From contig NZ_CP139137.1 of assembly GCF_034047335.1 (NCBI RefSeq), positions 1,674,001 through 1,738,000 on the forward strand: a stretch of 64,000 bases of DNA, written 5' to 3'. The notes below the pieces were generated by a model that made no database searches, was not told where the DNA came from, and saw only the letters and a program-made list of their open reading frames with translations. The DNA is from Chryseobacterium sp. JJR-5R. Its GTDB lineage: Bacteria > Bacteroidota > Bacteroidia > Flavobacteriales > Weeksellaceae. Each line of letters begins with the position of its first letter. Positions within the stretch are counted from its first letter, which is position 1. This document shows positions 8,889-17,592 of this stretch, piece by piece. Both the position numbers and the translations under genes were made by a program.

Positions 8889-9911
8889 ATGTTACAGAAT
8901 CATCAACAATTACTTACCGATTTAAAGAAACTCGTTGACATGACAAGAGGTCAGGTTGCAGTTAAGGTAAATACGGCAATGGTAGTTCTGTACTGGAAAA
9001 TTGGACAAAGAATAAATGAAGATGTTTTAGGCAATAAAAGGGCAGAATACGGTAAAGATGTAATTTTGCATATTTCCCGGTACCTTACTGTAGAATTTGG
9101 AAGTTCCTTCTCTGAAAAAAATATCAGGAAAATGATGCAGTTTGCATCCGTCTTTGATAATTTTGAGATTGTCGCATCAGCGATGCGACAATTATCCTGG
9201 ACCCATTTTTTACTGCTGATTCCTATCTCTCAAGAAACCAAGAGGAATTTTTACCTTGAAATTTGTAAAATTGAAAATTGGAGTGTCCGTACCTTAAGAG
9301 AAAAAATTAATTCTATGCTTTTTGAACGGACTGCTATAAGTAAAAAGCCTGAACAGATTATCGGCAAAGAACTTAAAAATTGGTCTGAAAATAACATTTT
9401 AAACCCCGATTTGGTTTTTAAAGATCCCTATTTTTTGGACTTTTTAGAATTGAAAGATACTTTTTCTGAAAAAGATTTAGAAGAATCCATTATTGTGGAA
9501 CTTCAAAAATTTATTTCTGAATTAGGAAGCGATTTTGCATTTCTTTCAAGACAGAAGAGAATTACAATAGATAATAGAGATTACTATATGGATTTGCTTT
9601 TCTATCACAGAAAATTAAAATCTTTAGTGGTTATAGAATTGAAATTGGGAGAATTTGAAGCTTCACACAAAGGCCAGATGGAGCTTTATCTTTCATACCT
9701 TAATAAATATGAAAAAATAGAAGGCGAAAACCCGCCGATTGGTTTAATTCTTTGTTCAGGAAAAAACTCCGAACATATAGAACTGATGAATCTCGAAGCT
9801 GATCATATAAAAGTAGCAGAATATTTTATCGTATTGCCTCCGAAAAAAGTTTTACTTGAAAAATTACATCGTTCAATTGAAATAGCAAAGAATAAATTTG
9901 AAAATAAATAA
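8889..9911 (+). CDS. DUF1016/YhcG-type PD-(D/E)XK nuclease domain protein
   Basis: 340 residues. The N-terminal half (about 1-170) is the YhcG-type DUF1016 domain, with VLYWKIGQRIN, FGSSFSEKNIRKMMQFA and SWTHFLLLIPI. The C-terminal half has a PD-(D/E)XK core: DYYMDLLFYHRKLKSLVVIELK, in which Asp and the E-L-K triad are visible, then GQMELYLSYLN. Proteins of this type are accessory genes often found near restriction or transposase genes; their cellular role is not settled. Here the gene stands alone between the WG-repeat gene and purL, only 32 nt ahead of purL, and is richer in A+T than purL, which suggests insertion. The family is clear, the function is not. Confidence 0.85.
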   Translation: MLQNHQQLLTDLKKLVDMTRGQVAVKVNTAMVVLYWKIGQRINEDVLGNKRAEYGKDVILHISRYLTVEFGSSFSEKNIRKMMQFASVFDNFEIVASAMRQLSWTHFLLLIPISQETKRNFYLEICKIENWSVRTLREKINSMLFERTAISKKPEQIIGKELKNWSENNILNPDLVFKDPYFLDFLELKDTFSEKDLEESIIVELQKFISELGSDFAFLSRQKRITIDNRDYYMDLLFYHRKLKSLVVIELKLGEFEASHKGQMELYLSYLNKYEKIEGENPPIGLILCSGKNSEHIELMNLEADHIKVAEYFIVLPPKKVLLEKLHRSIEIAKNKFENK

Positions 9912-9943
9912 TAAGTCTAATCATACTAAATATCTGACATCTA

Positions 9944-12900
9944 ATGTCTCAAAACAAAAGAATTTTCGTAGAAAAAAGAGGAGTTTTCGATGTGGAAAGT
10001 CCAAAAATTTTTGATGAAGTGCAGGCAGTAGCTCCACAAGCAAAAGGAGTGAAAGTGTACAATATATATGATATCTTCGAATTGAATGACGGAGAATTTC
10101 AAAAGGTGGTCAACAGCACTTTCGTAGATCCGGTTACGGATATTCTACACACGGAAAATCCTGCAGCATCCGTTCATTTTGCCATGGAATTTTTGCCGGG
10201 GCAGTATGACCAGCGTGCCGATTCGGCACAGCAGTGTATCGCTTTACTTACAGAGAATGAAAAATCAAAGGTAAGAAGCGGAAAACTGATTCAGTTTGAA
10301 GGCATTTCCGAAACGGATCTGGTGAAGATCAAAGACCTTTTGATCAACAAAGTGGAATCTCAGGAAAAAGATTTGTCTGTTCTCGACATCCCTGCAGAAG
10401 AACAGCCGTCGGAAGTTCTGATACATGAAGGTTTCATCAATTTTGATAATGCCCGGCTTGCCGATTTCTATAATAATCACGGTTTTGCACTGGGTCTGGA
10501 TGATCTGAAATTTATTCAGGAATATTTCAGGACTGAAAAAAGAAACCCTACGGAAACCGAACTGAAGGTGTTGGATACCTATTGGAGCGACCATTGCCGC
10601 CACACGACTTTTGAAACGGAGTTGTCGGACATTCAGTTTGAAGGACCGTTTAAACATACTTTGGAAACCATTTTCAATGATTATATCGAAAAAAGGAAAT
10701 TCTTAGGCCGCGAACTGAAACCGATTTCGCTAATGGATCTCGCAACCGTTTGTGCCCGATATTTCCACAAAACCGGAAATCTGGAAAACCTGGTGGTTTC
10801 AGATGAGATCAATGCCTGTACCATCCGGATCGAAGCGGAATACGACGGTAAGAAAGAGCCGTGGTATTTATTATTCAAGAATGAAACGCATAATCACCCA
10901 ACGGAAATCGAACCGTTCGGTGGCGCATCAACATGTCTGGGAGGTGCCATCAGAGACCCTTTGTCCGGACGTTCTTATGTTTTCCAAGCCATGAGACTGA
11001 CGGGTGCTGCTGATGTCCTTGAACCGGTTGATCAGACCTTACCGGGAAAATTACCTCAGAAAACCATTACCAGACAGGCGGCCAACGGATATTCTTCATA
11101 TGGTAACCAAATTGGCCTGGCAACTACGATGGTTTCCGAGATCTATGATGAAGGTTACAAGGCGAAAAGAATGGAAGTAGGTTTTGTGACCGGAGCCGTG
11201 CCTGTGGATTGGGTACGGCGTGAAAAACCCGCTGCCGGAGATTCGATCATCATCCTGGGCGGGGCAACCGGCCGTGACGGTGTTGGCGGGGCAAGCGGAA
11301 GTTCAAAAGAACAGGACGAAACTTCGATCCACACCATGAGCTCTGAGGTCCAGAAAGGAAATGCCGTGGAAGAGCGCAAGATCCAGCGTTTGTTCAGGAA
11401 TCCTGAAGTGACGAAACTGATTAAAAAATCAAACGATTTCGGTGCAGGAGGGGTTTCCGTGGCCATCGGTGAAATTGCCGATTCCCTGGAAGTGAATCTG
11501 GATGTGTTGCCTTTAAAATATGAAGGGCTGAACGGGACCGAGCTTGCCATTTCTGAATCCCAGGAAAGGATGGCGGTTGTGGTGGATCCGAAAGACAAAG
11601 AACCGTTCATCAGGTTCTGTGAAGCTGAAAACATTGTGGCCGTTGAGGTGGCAAAAGTAACGGATTCCGGAAGGATGCAGATGTTCTGGAAAGGAAATAA
11701 AATTGTAGACCTTTCAAGGGAGTTTTTAGATACCAACGGCTGTTCAAAAAGCCAGGAAGTAAAGATTACCCATCTTGAAGAAGTGAAAACGGAAGATCAG
11801 CCTTTCACAAAAGAAGCGCTGCTTGAAATTTTAAAAGATAAAAATGTAGCTTCCCAGAAAGGCCTGCTGGAAATGTTTGATTCGTCCATCGGGGCAACAA
11901 CCGTTGCGATGCCTTTAGGCGGGAAATACCAGCAGACGTTAATGGAAGGGAGCGTGCAGACCTTGCCGGTTTTGGGCGCAAAAGATATTGAAACGGTTTC
12001 TCTGGCAAGCTGGGGCTTTGATGCCGGCATTTCAAAACAGAATTCACTGCTGGGAGCCTCTTATGCCGTTGTTGAAAGTGTAGCGAAAATCGTTGCCATG
12101 GGCGGCGATTACAGGAATATCAGGTTAAGCTTTCAGGAATATTTTGAAAAATTAGGCCAGAATCCTGAAAAATGGGGTAAGCCTTTAGCTTCCTTGCTGG
12201 GGGCTTATGATGCGCAGATTAATCTTGGTCTGGCTGCCATCGGAGGAAAAGATTCAATGAGCGGAACCTATCAGGACCTGAATGTACCGCCTACGCTGAT
12301 TTCTTTTGCCTGTGCCAATGGTGAAAAGGCAACTGTCATCTCTCCGGAGTTGAAAAATGAAGGAAGTAAAATCTATTTCTTCAACCATACAGCTCAGGAA
12401 AACGGACTTCCGGATTATAATGCTCTAAAAGAAATTTTTGAGCTGGTTTTTGAAAACATCAAAGCCGGAAAAATCATTTCCGTAAAAACCGTTAAAGAAG
12501 GCGGTGTTGCCGTAGCTTTGGCAAAGATGGCCTTCGGAAACAGGTTAGGTGCTGAAATTACAGTTGATGAAAACGTTTTGCTGACTAAAAATATCGGCAG
12601 TTTAATCATTGAATCCAAAGAAGACCTGAGCACGGTCAGCCTTCAGCTTATCGGTGAAGTCAAAAATTCCGGAGTTTTGAATATCAATGGTGTTGAATCT
12701 CAGCTTTCAGATCTTGAAGCTGCTTACACCGGGACTTTTGAGCATCTTTTCCCGACGGTTGAAAAAGAAAAACTGACGGTTGAGCTGGATGCAAAATTAA
12801 ACTCAGTCAATCCAAGAAATATCACCATCAAAAAGCACGGAGTTGCCAAGCCGAAAGTATTTTTACCAGTTTTCCCGGGAACCAACTGCGAGTATGATAC

Positions 12901-13639
12901 CCTGAATGCCTTTGCAAAAGAAGGGGCAGTGGTGAGCAGCCTGCCTTTGATCAATATCAACCACCGTTTGCTGGATGAAAGTATCGATGCATGGGTGGAA
13001 GAAATCAGGACTTCACAGATTTTAGCCTTCTCCGGAGGGTTCTCAGCGGGTGACGAACCGGACGGCTCTGCAAAATTCATCGTCAATGTCCTTAAAAACG
13101 AGAAGATGAAGAATGCCGTTCATGAACTGCTGGAAAGAGACGGAATGATTATAGGGATCTGTAATGGGTTCCAGGCTTTGGTAAAATCCGGGCTGTTGCC
13201 TTACGGAAAAATCAGTGATCTGGATGAAAATTCTCCTACACTGGCTCATAATGCGATCAGAAGACATATTTCCCAGATGGTTAACGTGAAAGTGCTGAAT
13301 GATGAAAGTCCGTGGCTGAAAGGAATGAAAGGACAGGTATTCACCATTCCGATTTCCCACGGTGAAGGCCGTTTCATGGCGTCGGAAGCAGAGATCCGGA
13401 AGCTGTATGAAAACGGGCAGATTGCCACCCAATACCTGGATATGGAAGGGAATATCGCTCACGGAATGCCGTTCAATCCGAACAATTCCCTATTCGGGAT
13501 CGAAGGGATTACCAGCACATGCGGTAAAATCTTCGGAAGGATGGGCCACCCGGAACGTTTTGCAGAAGGGCTGATGAAAAACATCCCGACCGCAAACTAT
13601 CATAACATATTCAAAAATGGAGTCGAATACTTCAGATAA
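9944..13639 (+). CDS. purL: Phosphoribosylformylglycinamidine synthase, single-chain (PurL)
   Basis: 1231 residues, the large single-polypeptide form. ATP- and glutamine-dependent conversion of FGAR to FGAM in purine synthesis. Domain order: N-terminal PurS-like region, linker with TYWSDHCRHTTF (about 205), two AIRS-type ATP-binding halves (FKNETHNHPTEIEPFGGAST near 310; GGKDSMSGTYQDL near 768), and a C-terminal class I glutaminase (from about 965). The glutaminase has GTNCEYD, FSGGFSAGDE, nucleophile Cys in GICNGFQ and the His/Glu pair in GRMGHPERF. All key residues are visible. The start follows a 32-nt gap after the nuclease gene. Confidence 0.97.
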   Translation: MSQNKRIFVEKRGVFDVESPKIFDEVQAVAPQAKGVKVYNIYDIFELNDGEFQKVVNSTFVDPVTDILHTENPAASVHFAMEFLPGQYDQRADSAQQCIALLTENEKSKVRSGKLIQFEGISETDLVKIKDLLINKVESQEKDLSVLDIPAEEQPSEVLIHEGFINFDNARLADFYNNHGFALGLDDLKFIQEYFRTEKRNPTETELKVLDTYWSDHCRHTTFETELSDIQFEGPFKHTLETIFNDYIEKRKFLGRELKPISLMDLATVCARYFHKTGNLENLVVSDEINACTIRIEAEYDGKKEPWYLLFKNETHNHPTEIEPFGGASTCLGGAIRDPLSGRSYVFQAMRLTGAADVLEPVDQTLPGKLPQKTITRQAANGYSSYGNQIGLATTMVSEIYDEGYKAKRMEVGFVTGAVPVDWVRREKPAAGDSIIILGGATGRDGVGGASGSSKEQDETSIHTMSSEVQKGNAVEERKIQRLFRNPEVTKLIKKSNDFGAGGVSVAIGEIADSLEVNLDVLPLKYEGLNGTELAISESQERMAVVVDPKDKEPFIRFCEAENIVAVEVAKVTDSGRMQMFWKGNKIVDLSREFLDTNGCSKSQEVKITHLEEVKTEDQPFTKEALLEILKDKNVASQKGLLEMFDSSIGATTVAMPLGGKYQQTLMEGSVQTLPVLGAKDIETVSLASWGFDAGISKQNSLLGASYAVVESVAKIVAMGGDYRNIRLSFQEYFEKLGQNPEKWGKPLASLLGAYDAQINLGLAAIGGKDSMSGTYQDLNVPPTLISFACANGEKATVISPELKNEGSKIYFFNHTAQENGLPDYNALKEIFELVFENIKAGKIISVKTVKEGGVAVALAKMAFGNRLGAEITVDENVLLTKNIGSLIIESKEDLSTVSLQLIGEVKNSGVLNINGVESQLSDLEAAYTGTFEHLFPTVEKEKLTVELDAKLNSVNPRNITIKKHGVAKPKVFLPVFPGTNCEYDTLNAFAKEGAVVSSLPLININHRLLDESIDAWVEEIRTSQILAFSGGFSAGDEPDGSAKFIVNVLKNEKMKNAVHELLERDGMIIGICNGFQALVKSGLLPYGKISDLDENSPTLAHNAIRRHISQMVNVKVLNDESPWLKGMKGQVFTIPISHGEGRFMASEAEIRKLYENGQIATQYLDMEGNIAHGMPFNPNNSLFGIEGITSTCGKIFGRMGHPERFAEGLMKNIPTANYHNIFKNGVEYFR

Positions 13640-14033
13640 AAATAACAAAAAAGTGGCTGTCATTAATGGCAGCCATTTTTCTGACCTGGCCGGATTCTAT
13701 GAAGAGGTATCCGGCGTGCTGATGAAAGATGCAGGCTGGAAGGTAGGAACGTTAGATGGTTTCGATGATATACTGTACGGCGGTTTCGGAGTATTTGAAA
13801 ACCATGAAGACGTCGAAATGGTCTGGAAAGATTCGCACAAATCAAAAAAGGATTTAGGCTTTGAACTGACCGGAGAATTTTATGAGCATAAGATCAGGCA
13901 GGGGAAACCCTTCAATGTGGATTTGGCACGGCAGAAGCTTGACGAACTGATGGCCGGAACCGGCCAGACCCTGTTTGGAATTTTAGTTGAAATCATAGAA
14001 TCGCATAAAAATATTACGCTGGTTTTAGATTGA
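13617..14033 (+). CDS. Barstar-like (ribonuclease inhibitor family) protein
   Basis: 138 residues, cytoplasmic and acidic. The region from about residue 14 (VAVINGSHFSDLAGFYEEV) through VGTLDGFDDILYGGFG resembles barstar: a beta strand with ING, a helix, then the loop and helix of the barnase-binding face. A longer C-terminal part follows, ending in a beta-strand (NITLVLD). The chosen ATG lies inside the last codons of purL, overlapping by 23 nt in another frame; a GTG at 13653 would begin just before the barstar core and avoid most of the overlap. Overlap suggests translational coupling to purL. No barnase-like toxin is seen nearby. Family assignment is by eye and moderately confident. Confidence 0.6.
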   Translation: MESNTSDKNNKKVAVINGSHFSDLAGFYEEVSGVLMKDAGWKVGTLDGFDDILYGGFGVFENHEDVEMVWKDSHKSKKDLGFELTGEFYEHKIRQGKPFNVDLARQKLDELMAGTGQTLFGILVEIIESHKNITLVLD

Positions 14034-14075
14034 TAATTTAAAACAATAAAAAAGTTAAATTAAGAAATAAAGAAG

Positions 14076-14699
14076 ATGAAGTACGGACTATTCTTCGGGG
14101 ACAGCATCACCTATGGCGAGTATGACGGCGTATTCGGGGGCTGGGTGGATATTCTGAAACGGTACGCCTTACAGAAATTCAATGAGGGGAGCAGTGAAAG
14201 TGAACTGATTCTTTACAATCTGGGAATCGGAGGGGAAACCACGGAAGGCCTTTTAAAACGGCTGCCACACGAAATGAGCGCCAGGAATGCAGCGGACGGG
14301 AACATCGTTTTTCTGGGTTACGGTGCCAATGACCTTGCGGTAAAAGACGGTGTCCAAATGGTAAATAATGAACATTTTAAAAACAATATCGTAAATGCCG
14401 TTCAGCATGCGAAACAATATGCTGAAGAAGTCTATCTTGTGAGCATTCTTCCGTTATCCGATAAGGTAGACGGTGCAACGGCAGCTTCAGGAAAACTGAG
14501 GACCAATACAGAAGTTCTGTTATATAATCAGATCCTTAAAGGCATAGCAGATAAACATAGTGTACGGTACATTGACTTTCATACACTGTTCTTACCGGAC
14601 AAAGAAATTTTACTGTCGGGAGACGGCATACATCCCAACGAAAAAGGGTACGGACTGATGGCAGAAACTGCAATTTCCATTATTGAAAAATATTTATAA
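14076..14699 (+). CDS. SGNH/GDSL-family hydrolase
   Basis: 207 residues without a signal peptide, so probably cytoplasmic. All four SGNH blocks are visible: block I FFGDSITYG with nucleophile Ser10, block II Gly in NLGIGGET, block III GYGAND (Asn), and block V SGDGIHPNEKGY with the Asp and His pair near residue 186-189. Likely an esterase or lipase/lysophospholipase; substrate unknown. It follows the barstar-like gene by 42 nt and may be in the same transcript. Confidence 0.88.
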   Translation: MKYGLFFGDSITYGEYDGVFGGWVDILKRYALQKFNEGSSESELILYNLGIGGETTEGLLKRLPHEMSARNAADGNIVFLGYGANDLAVKDGVQMVNNEHFKNNIVNAVQHAKQYAEEVYLVSILPLSDKVDGATAASGKLRTNTEVLLYNQILKGIADKHSVRYIDFHTLFLPDKEILLSGDGIHPNEKGYGLMAETAISIIEKYL

Positions 14700-14802
14700 T
14701 GCTTATTTATTTTCTTATGGAACCCCGCAGAAAAGGCCTGTTCGGATTGAGCCTTTCGGGAAGGTTTTAAAAGGGGCCGGGATCCTTTAACAGGTTACAG
14801 GC

Positions 14803-14991
14803 TTGAAATGCCGGAAATTTCATTCCGTCCTGAAGTTCTTAGGTAACTGTAAAGATGAAATTAAGGGTATTTTATTTGAGGCTGCAGATGAAGGCATCCT
14901 TCAGGCAGACGAGTATGAAGTTGAGGAGTATCAGAGGATTGAAACTATTTTCAGATCCGGCAGAAAGGGATTTGTTCATATAAGCAGATAA
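14803..14991 (+). CDS. Possible small hypothetical protein
   Basis: A 62-codon frame starting at TTG, encoding a protein-like sequence (KGILFEAADEGILQADEYEV, mixed charged helix then a basic tail ending HISR). No family recognised and no clear ribosome binding site. It may be a real small gene or the tail of a decayed one. The interval also has a weak inverted repeat (AAAGGC 14732-14737 / GCCTTT 14751-14756) after the SGNH gene. Confidence 0.3.
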   Translation: MKCRKFHSVLKFLGNCKDEIKGILFEAADEGILQADEYEVEEYQRIETIFRSGRKGFVHISR

Positions 14992-15001
14992 CAGATTTAA
15001 A

Positions 15002-15358
15002 TCAGCTGAAAATATATTTCCAGTAGACCAGAATACCCACAATTACGGAAGAAATGGAAATCAGGAGAACCGCTCCGGCTGAAATATCCTTAATAAAACC
15101 GATGCGCATATCAAATTCGGGCTGGATCATATCGCAGATTTTTTCAATTGCCGTATTGAAAATTTCCGCCGCCAGGACAATAAAAGAAACAATCAGGATA
15201 TAGACGGCATCCGCAGCTGAAAGTTTCAGGTAAAAGACCAGAAAAAGGTTGATCATAAAAGCCAGAAGTTCAATCTGAAAATTCCGTTCACTTTTCATCA
15301 TCAGGAAAATACCCCGGAAAGCGTTAAGGAAACTTTTATGAATAGCCGGTTTGCGCAT
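15002..15358 (-). CDS. dgkA: Diacylglycerol kinase (DgkA-type), prokaryotic
   Basis: 118 residues. Small integral-membrane kinase that phosphorylates diacylglycerol (or undecaprenol in related proteins) at the inner membrane. The N-terminal amphipathic helix is followed by three hydrophobic helices at about residues 28-46, 50-68 and 92-113. The family motif is clear in AAEIFNTAIEKICDMI, with the catalytic Glu and Asn of the E-x-x-N-[ST]-A-I-E block, and NFQIE near the first helix. It is divergently oriented to the following gene, whose longest frame overlaps its 5' end; this is a reason to prefer a later start for that gene. Confidence 0.9.
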   Translation of the reverse strand: MRKPAIHKSFLNAFRGIFLMMKSERNFQIELLAFMINLFLVFYLKLSAADAVYILIVSFIVLAAEIFNTAIEKICDMIQPEFDMRIGFIKDISAGAVLLISISSVIVGILVYWKYIFS

Positions 15359-15436
15359 TGCTTAATTTTTACAAAGATAATGAGTATTTTAAGGCTAATT
15401 ATTTTAACGCTTATCTTTGGGCAATATAATACAGTT

Positions 15437-16039
15437 ATGATGAAAAAAACAGGGATTTTTTTAGCCGCTTTACTACCGGTTTTAAGTTTTTCCCAGGATT
15501 ATCAAACCCGCATTGCCAAAACGACCTGTGAGTGTTTTACCAAAGCCAAAGCAGAAAATCCTGATGCAGAAGCCCTTGAGATCAAGCTGGGGCTCTGTAT
15601 TATACAGGGCGCACAGCCTTATGCTGCAGAACTTAAAAAAGACTATAACCTGGATATACTTCAGGATCAATCTTCTGAAACCGGGAAACTGGTGGCAGAC
15701 TGGCTCCTCAAAGAATGCCCGGATACGTTCATTGAGCTTTTTAAGCTTGGAGAAAATGATAAAAATAAAGACAACCCTAATTCAAAATTGCTCATCAGCG
15801 GTACGGTTAAAAAAATAGAGAAGAACGGTTTTGTAGTCTTTCACCTGGCCGGTGATAATAAAACTCTCACTAAGCTATATTGGATATTTCCGATAGAATC
15901 CAATAAGGACCTGCCGGAGGAATACAGTGCTCTTTTGCATAAAAAAGTGAAGGTAAGCTATTATCCGGGCGAGATTTTTGATACCGGAATTAACGACTAC
16001 AGGAAAGTAAACATAATCTCAGTGCTGAAAACAGATTAA
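15437..16039 (+). CDS. Hypothetical secreted protein
   Basis: 200 residues from ATG 15437 (MMKKTG...), chosen because it begins a signal peptide (LLPVLSFSQ). The upstream in-frame start at 15338 would overlap dgkA and bury the signal. The mature protein begins with a cysteine-containing helical part (TTCECFTKA, KLGLCIIQG, LLKECPD) and ends in an OB-like or beta-rich segment (LLISGTVKKIEKNGFVVFHL ... KVKVSYYPGE). I recognise no named family. It lies just before dnaN with 84 nt between them. Confidence 0.65.
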   Translation: MMKKTGIFLAALLPVLSFSQDYQTRIAKTTCECFTKAKAENPDAEALEIKLGLCIIQGAQPYAAELKKDYNLDILQDQSSETGKLVADWLLKECPDTFIELFKLGENDKNKDNPNSKLLISGTVKKIEKNGFVVFHLAGDNKTLTKLYWIFPIESNKDLPEEYSALLHKKVKVSYYPGEIFDTGINDYRKVNIISVLKTD

Positions 16040-16094
16040 TGATCTTTGTGAAAAACTCCTTTGATTATTTCTTCTTAATCTATTTTGTATTTAT

Positions 16095-16102
16095 TATATT
16101 TG
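16095..16102 (+). promoter_or_regulatory. Putative -7 box of dnaN promoter
   Basis: TATATTTG fits the TAnnTTTG -7 consensus, 21 nt before the dnaN ATG. No convincing -33 TTG at the usual spacing. Confidence 0.5.
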
Positions 16103-16123
16103 TAAAAACTTATTTTTAAATCT

Positions 16124-17254
16124 ATGAAATTTATTATTTCAAGTGGTGAACTGCAGAAAGCTTTGCAAACTGTAAGTGGCGTAATATCAAGTTCTCAGTC
16201 GAGACCGATTTTAGAAAACTATCTTTTTGAGTTAGACGGCAATAACGTTACCATTACAGCATCTGATGGCGAAACGACTCTGGTAACCTCTCTTGATGTA
16301 AAGTCTGACGACAGCGGCAAATTTGCTGTTCCTGCCAAGATTTTTCAGGATTTCATCAAGACCTACGGAGAACAGCCGCTTACACTGGCGGTGAGAGACA
16401 ATGCAGAAGGAACGGGAAGTCAGCTTGAGATCTTAGATGAAAAAGATAATTTTGCCGTAGCCCTGGACAACGCAGATGATTACCCGGAACTTCCGGAATT
16501 TGATGCTGCCCAGAGTATAACCATGTCGGCAGGTGTTTTGTCTGATGCACTCACCAACACACTTTTTGCAACCAGCAACGATTCGCTTCGCCCGGTAATG
16601 ACCGGCGTACTGTTCCAGTTCGGAGAAAATGAGACCAATTTCGTTTCTACCGATTCCCACAGGCTGGTAGTCTATAAAAGAACGGACCTGATAAATGCCG
16701 AGCCTATGGAATTTATCATGCCCAAAAAACCGCTGAATATTTTCAAAAATATCCTGGCAAGCTCAAATGAAGACGTGACCATCGATTTCAATGAGAACAT
16801 GGCCAAGTTTACTTTCGGAAAGCATATCTGGATCTGCAGGCTGATTGACGGTAAGTACCCGAACTATACGGCCGTCATTCCTAAAGAAAATCCGAATGTG
16901 CTGACCATTAACAGGAACCTGCTGTTAGGCGCTATCAAAAGGGCATCGATCATGTCTAATAAATCAACCAACCAGGTACGGTTTAAGCTGTCTGCCAACA
17001 TTCTCCACCTTCATGCAGAAGATACGGAATATGCGAACAAAGCAGATATGCAGATCCCCTGTGACTATAACGGGGAAGACATCAATATCGGATTCAGCTC
17101 CAAATTTTTAACGGAAATGTTAACCATTCTGGGGTCAGATGATATCACCATGAAAATGTCCCAGCCGAACAGGCCGGGAATTATTGAACCTCTTGACGGT
17201 CTTGAAGAAAATGAAAACATCTTAATGCTGTCAATGCCGGTAATCGGGTTATAA
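16124..17254 (+). CDS. dnaN: DNA polymerase III beta subunit (sliding clamp)
   Basis: 376 residues. It forms the ring-shaped dimer that tethers polymerase III to DNA. Three clamp folds are visible in order: domain 1 from MKFIISSGELQKALQTV to about 125, domain 2 with ALTNTLFATSNDSLRPVMTGV and STDSHRLVVYKR (about 138-185), and domain 3 ending in the conserved clamp C-terminus SMPVIGL, analogous to the MPMRL tail that forms part of the partner-binding pocket. dnaA and recF are not adjacent, which is usual in Bacteroidota. Confidence 0.97.
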   Translation: MKFIISSGELQKALQTVSGVISSSQSRPILENYLFELDGNNVTITASDGETTLVTSLDVKSDDSGKFAVPAKIFQDFIKTYGEQPLTLAVRDNAEGTGSQLEILDEKDNFAVALDNADDYPELPEFDAAQSITMSAGVLSDALTNTLFATSNDSLRPVMTGVLFQFGENETNFVSTDSHRLVVYKRTDLINAEPMEFIMPKKPLNIFKNILASSNEDVTIDFNENMAKFTFGKHIWICRLIDGKYPNYTAVIPKENPNVLTINRNLLLGAIKRASIMSNKSTNQVRFKLSANILHLHAEDTEYANKADMQIPCDYNGEDINIGFSSKFLTEMLTILGSDDITMKMSQPNRPGIIEPLDGLEENENILMLSMPVIGL

Positions 17255-17592
17255 ATCAGTAGGAAATATAAAATAAAGAAAGAGGTTTTGAGGTTCAGAG
17301 CCTCTTTCTGTTTGTCATAAGGCAAGATTCGGATGAGTTAGTTTGCAGGCTTTATGATTGAAGCTGTAATTCAGGTTATGAAAGCCAGTTCATAAAATGG
17401 AGTTAAAACCGATTTACCGTCAGATAATGAGCATGCAGGCATGAAAACTATGTGTTTTATAGCCTTTAAAATTTCTCTGTTTCTCAAAAAAACACGACAT
17501 TTGTAACTCGAAAAATTCAATAAAATTTTCAAAATATATTCAATGAAACCGAAAGGTTCCATCTGTCTAAAAAAATAAATAGAAATTATCAG
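17255..17592. other. 338-bp interval between dnaN and pheT
   Basis: Holds the dnaN terminator-like hairpin at 17277-17309 and an AT-rich pheT leader. A small hairpin with a GAAA tetraloop (AACC 17547-17550 / GGTT 17555-17558) lies about 35 nt before the pheT start. I see no gene and no recognisable riboswitch or T-box. Confidence 0.5.
17277..17309 (+). terminator. Terminator-like hairpin after dnaN
   Basis: Perfect 9-bp stem AGAAAGAGG (17277-17285) / CCTCTTTCT (17301-17309), 15-nt loop, followed by GTTTGTC rather than a clean T run. Confidence 0.55.

Noticed and set aside
17503..17592. T-box or riboswitch ahead of pheT
   Set aside because: Only a tiny AACC/GGTT hairpin is visible; no conserved T-box sequence, and these are not expected in Bacteroidota.
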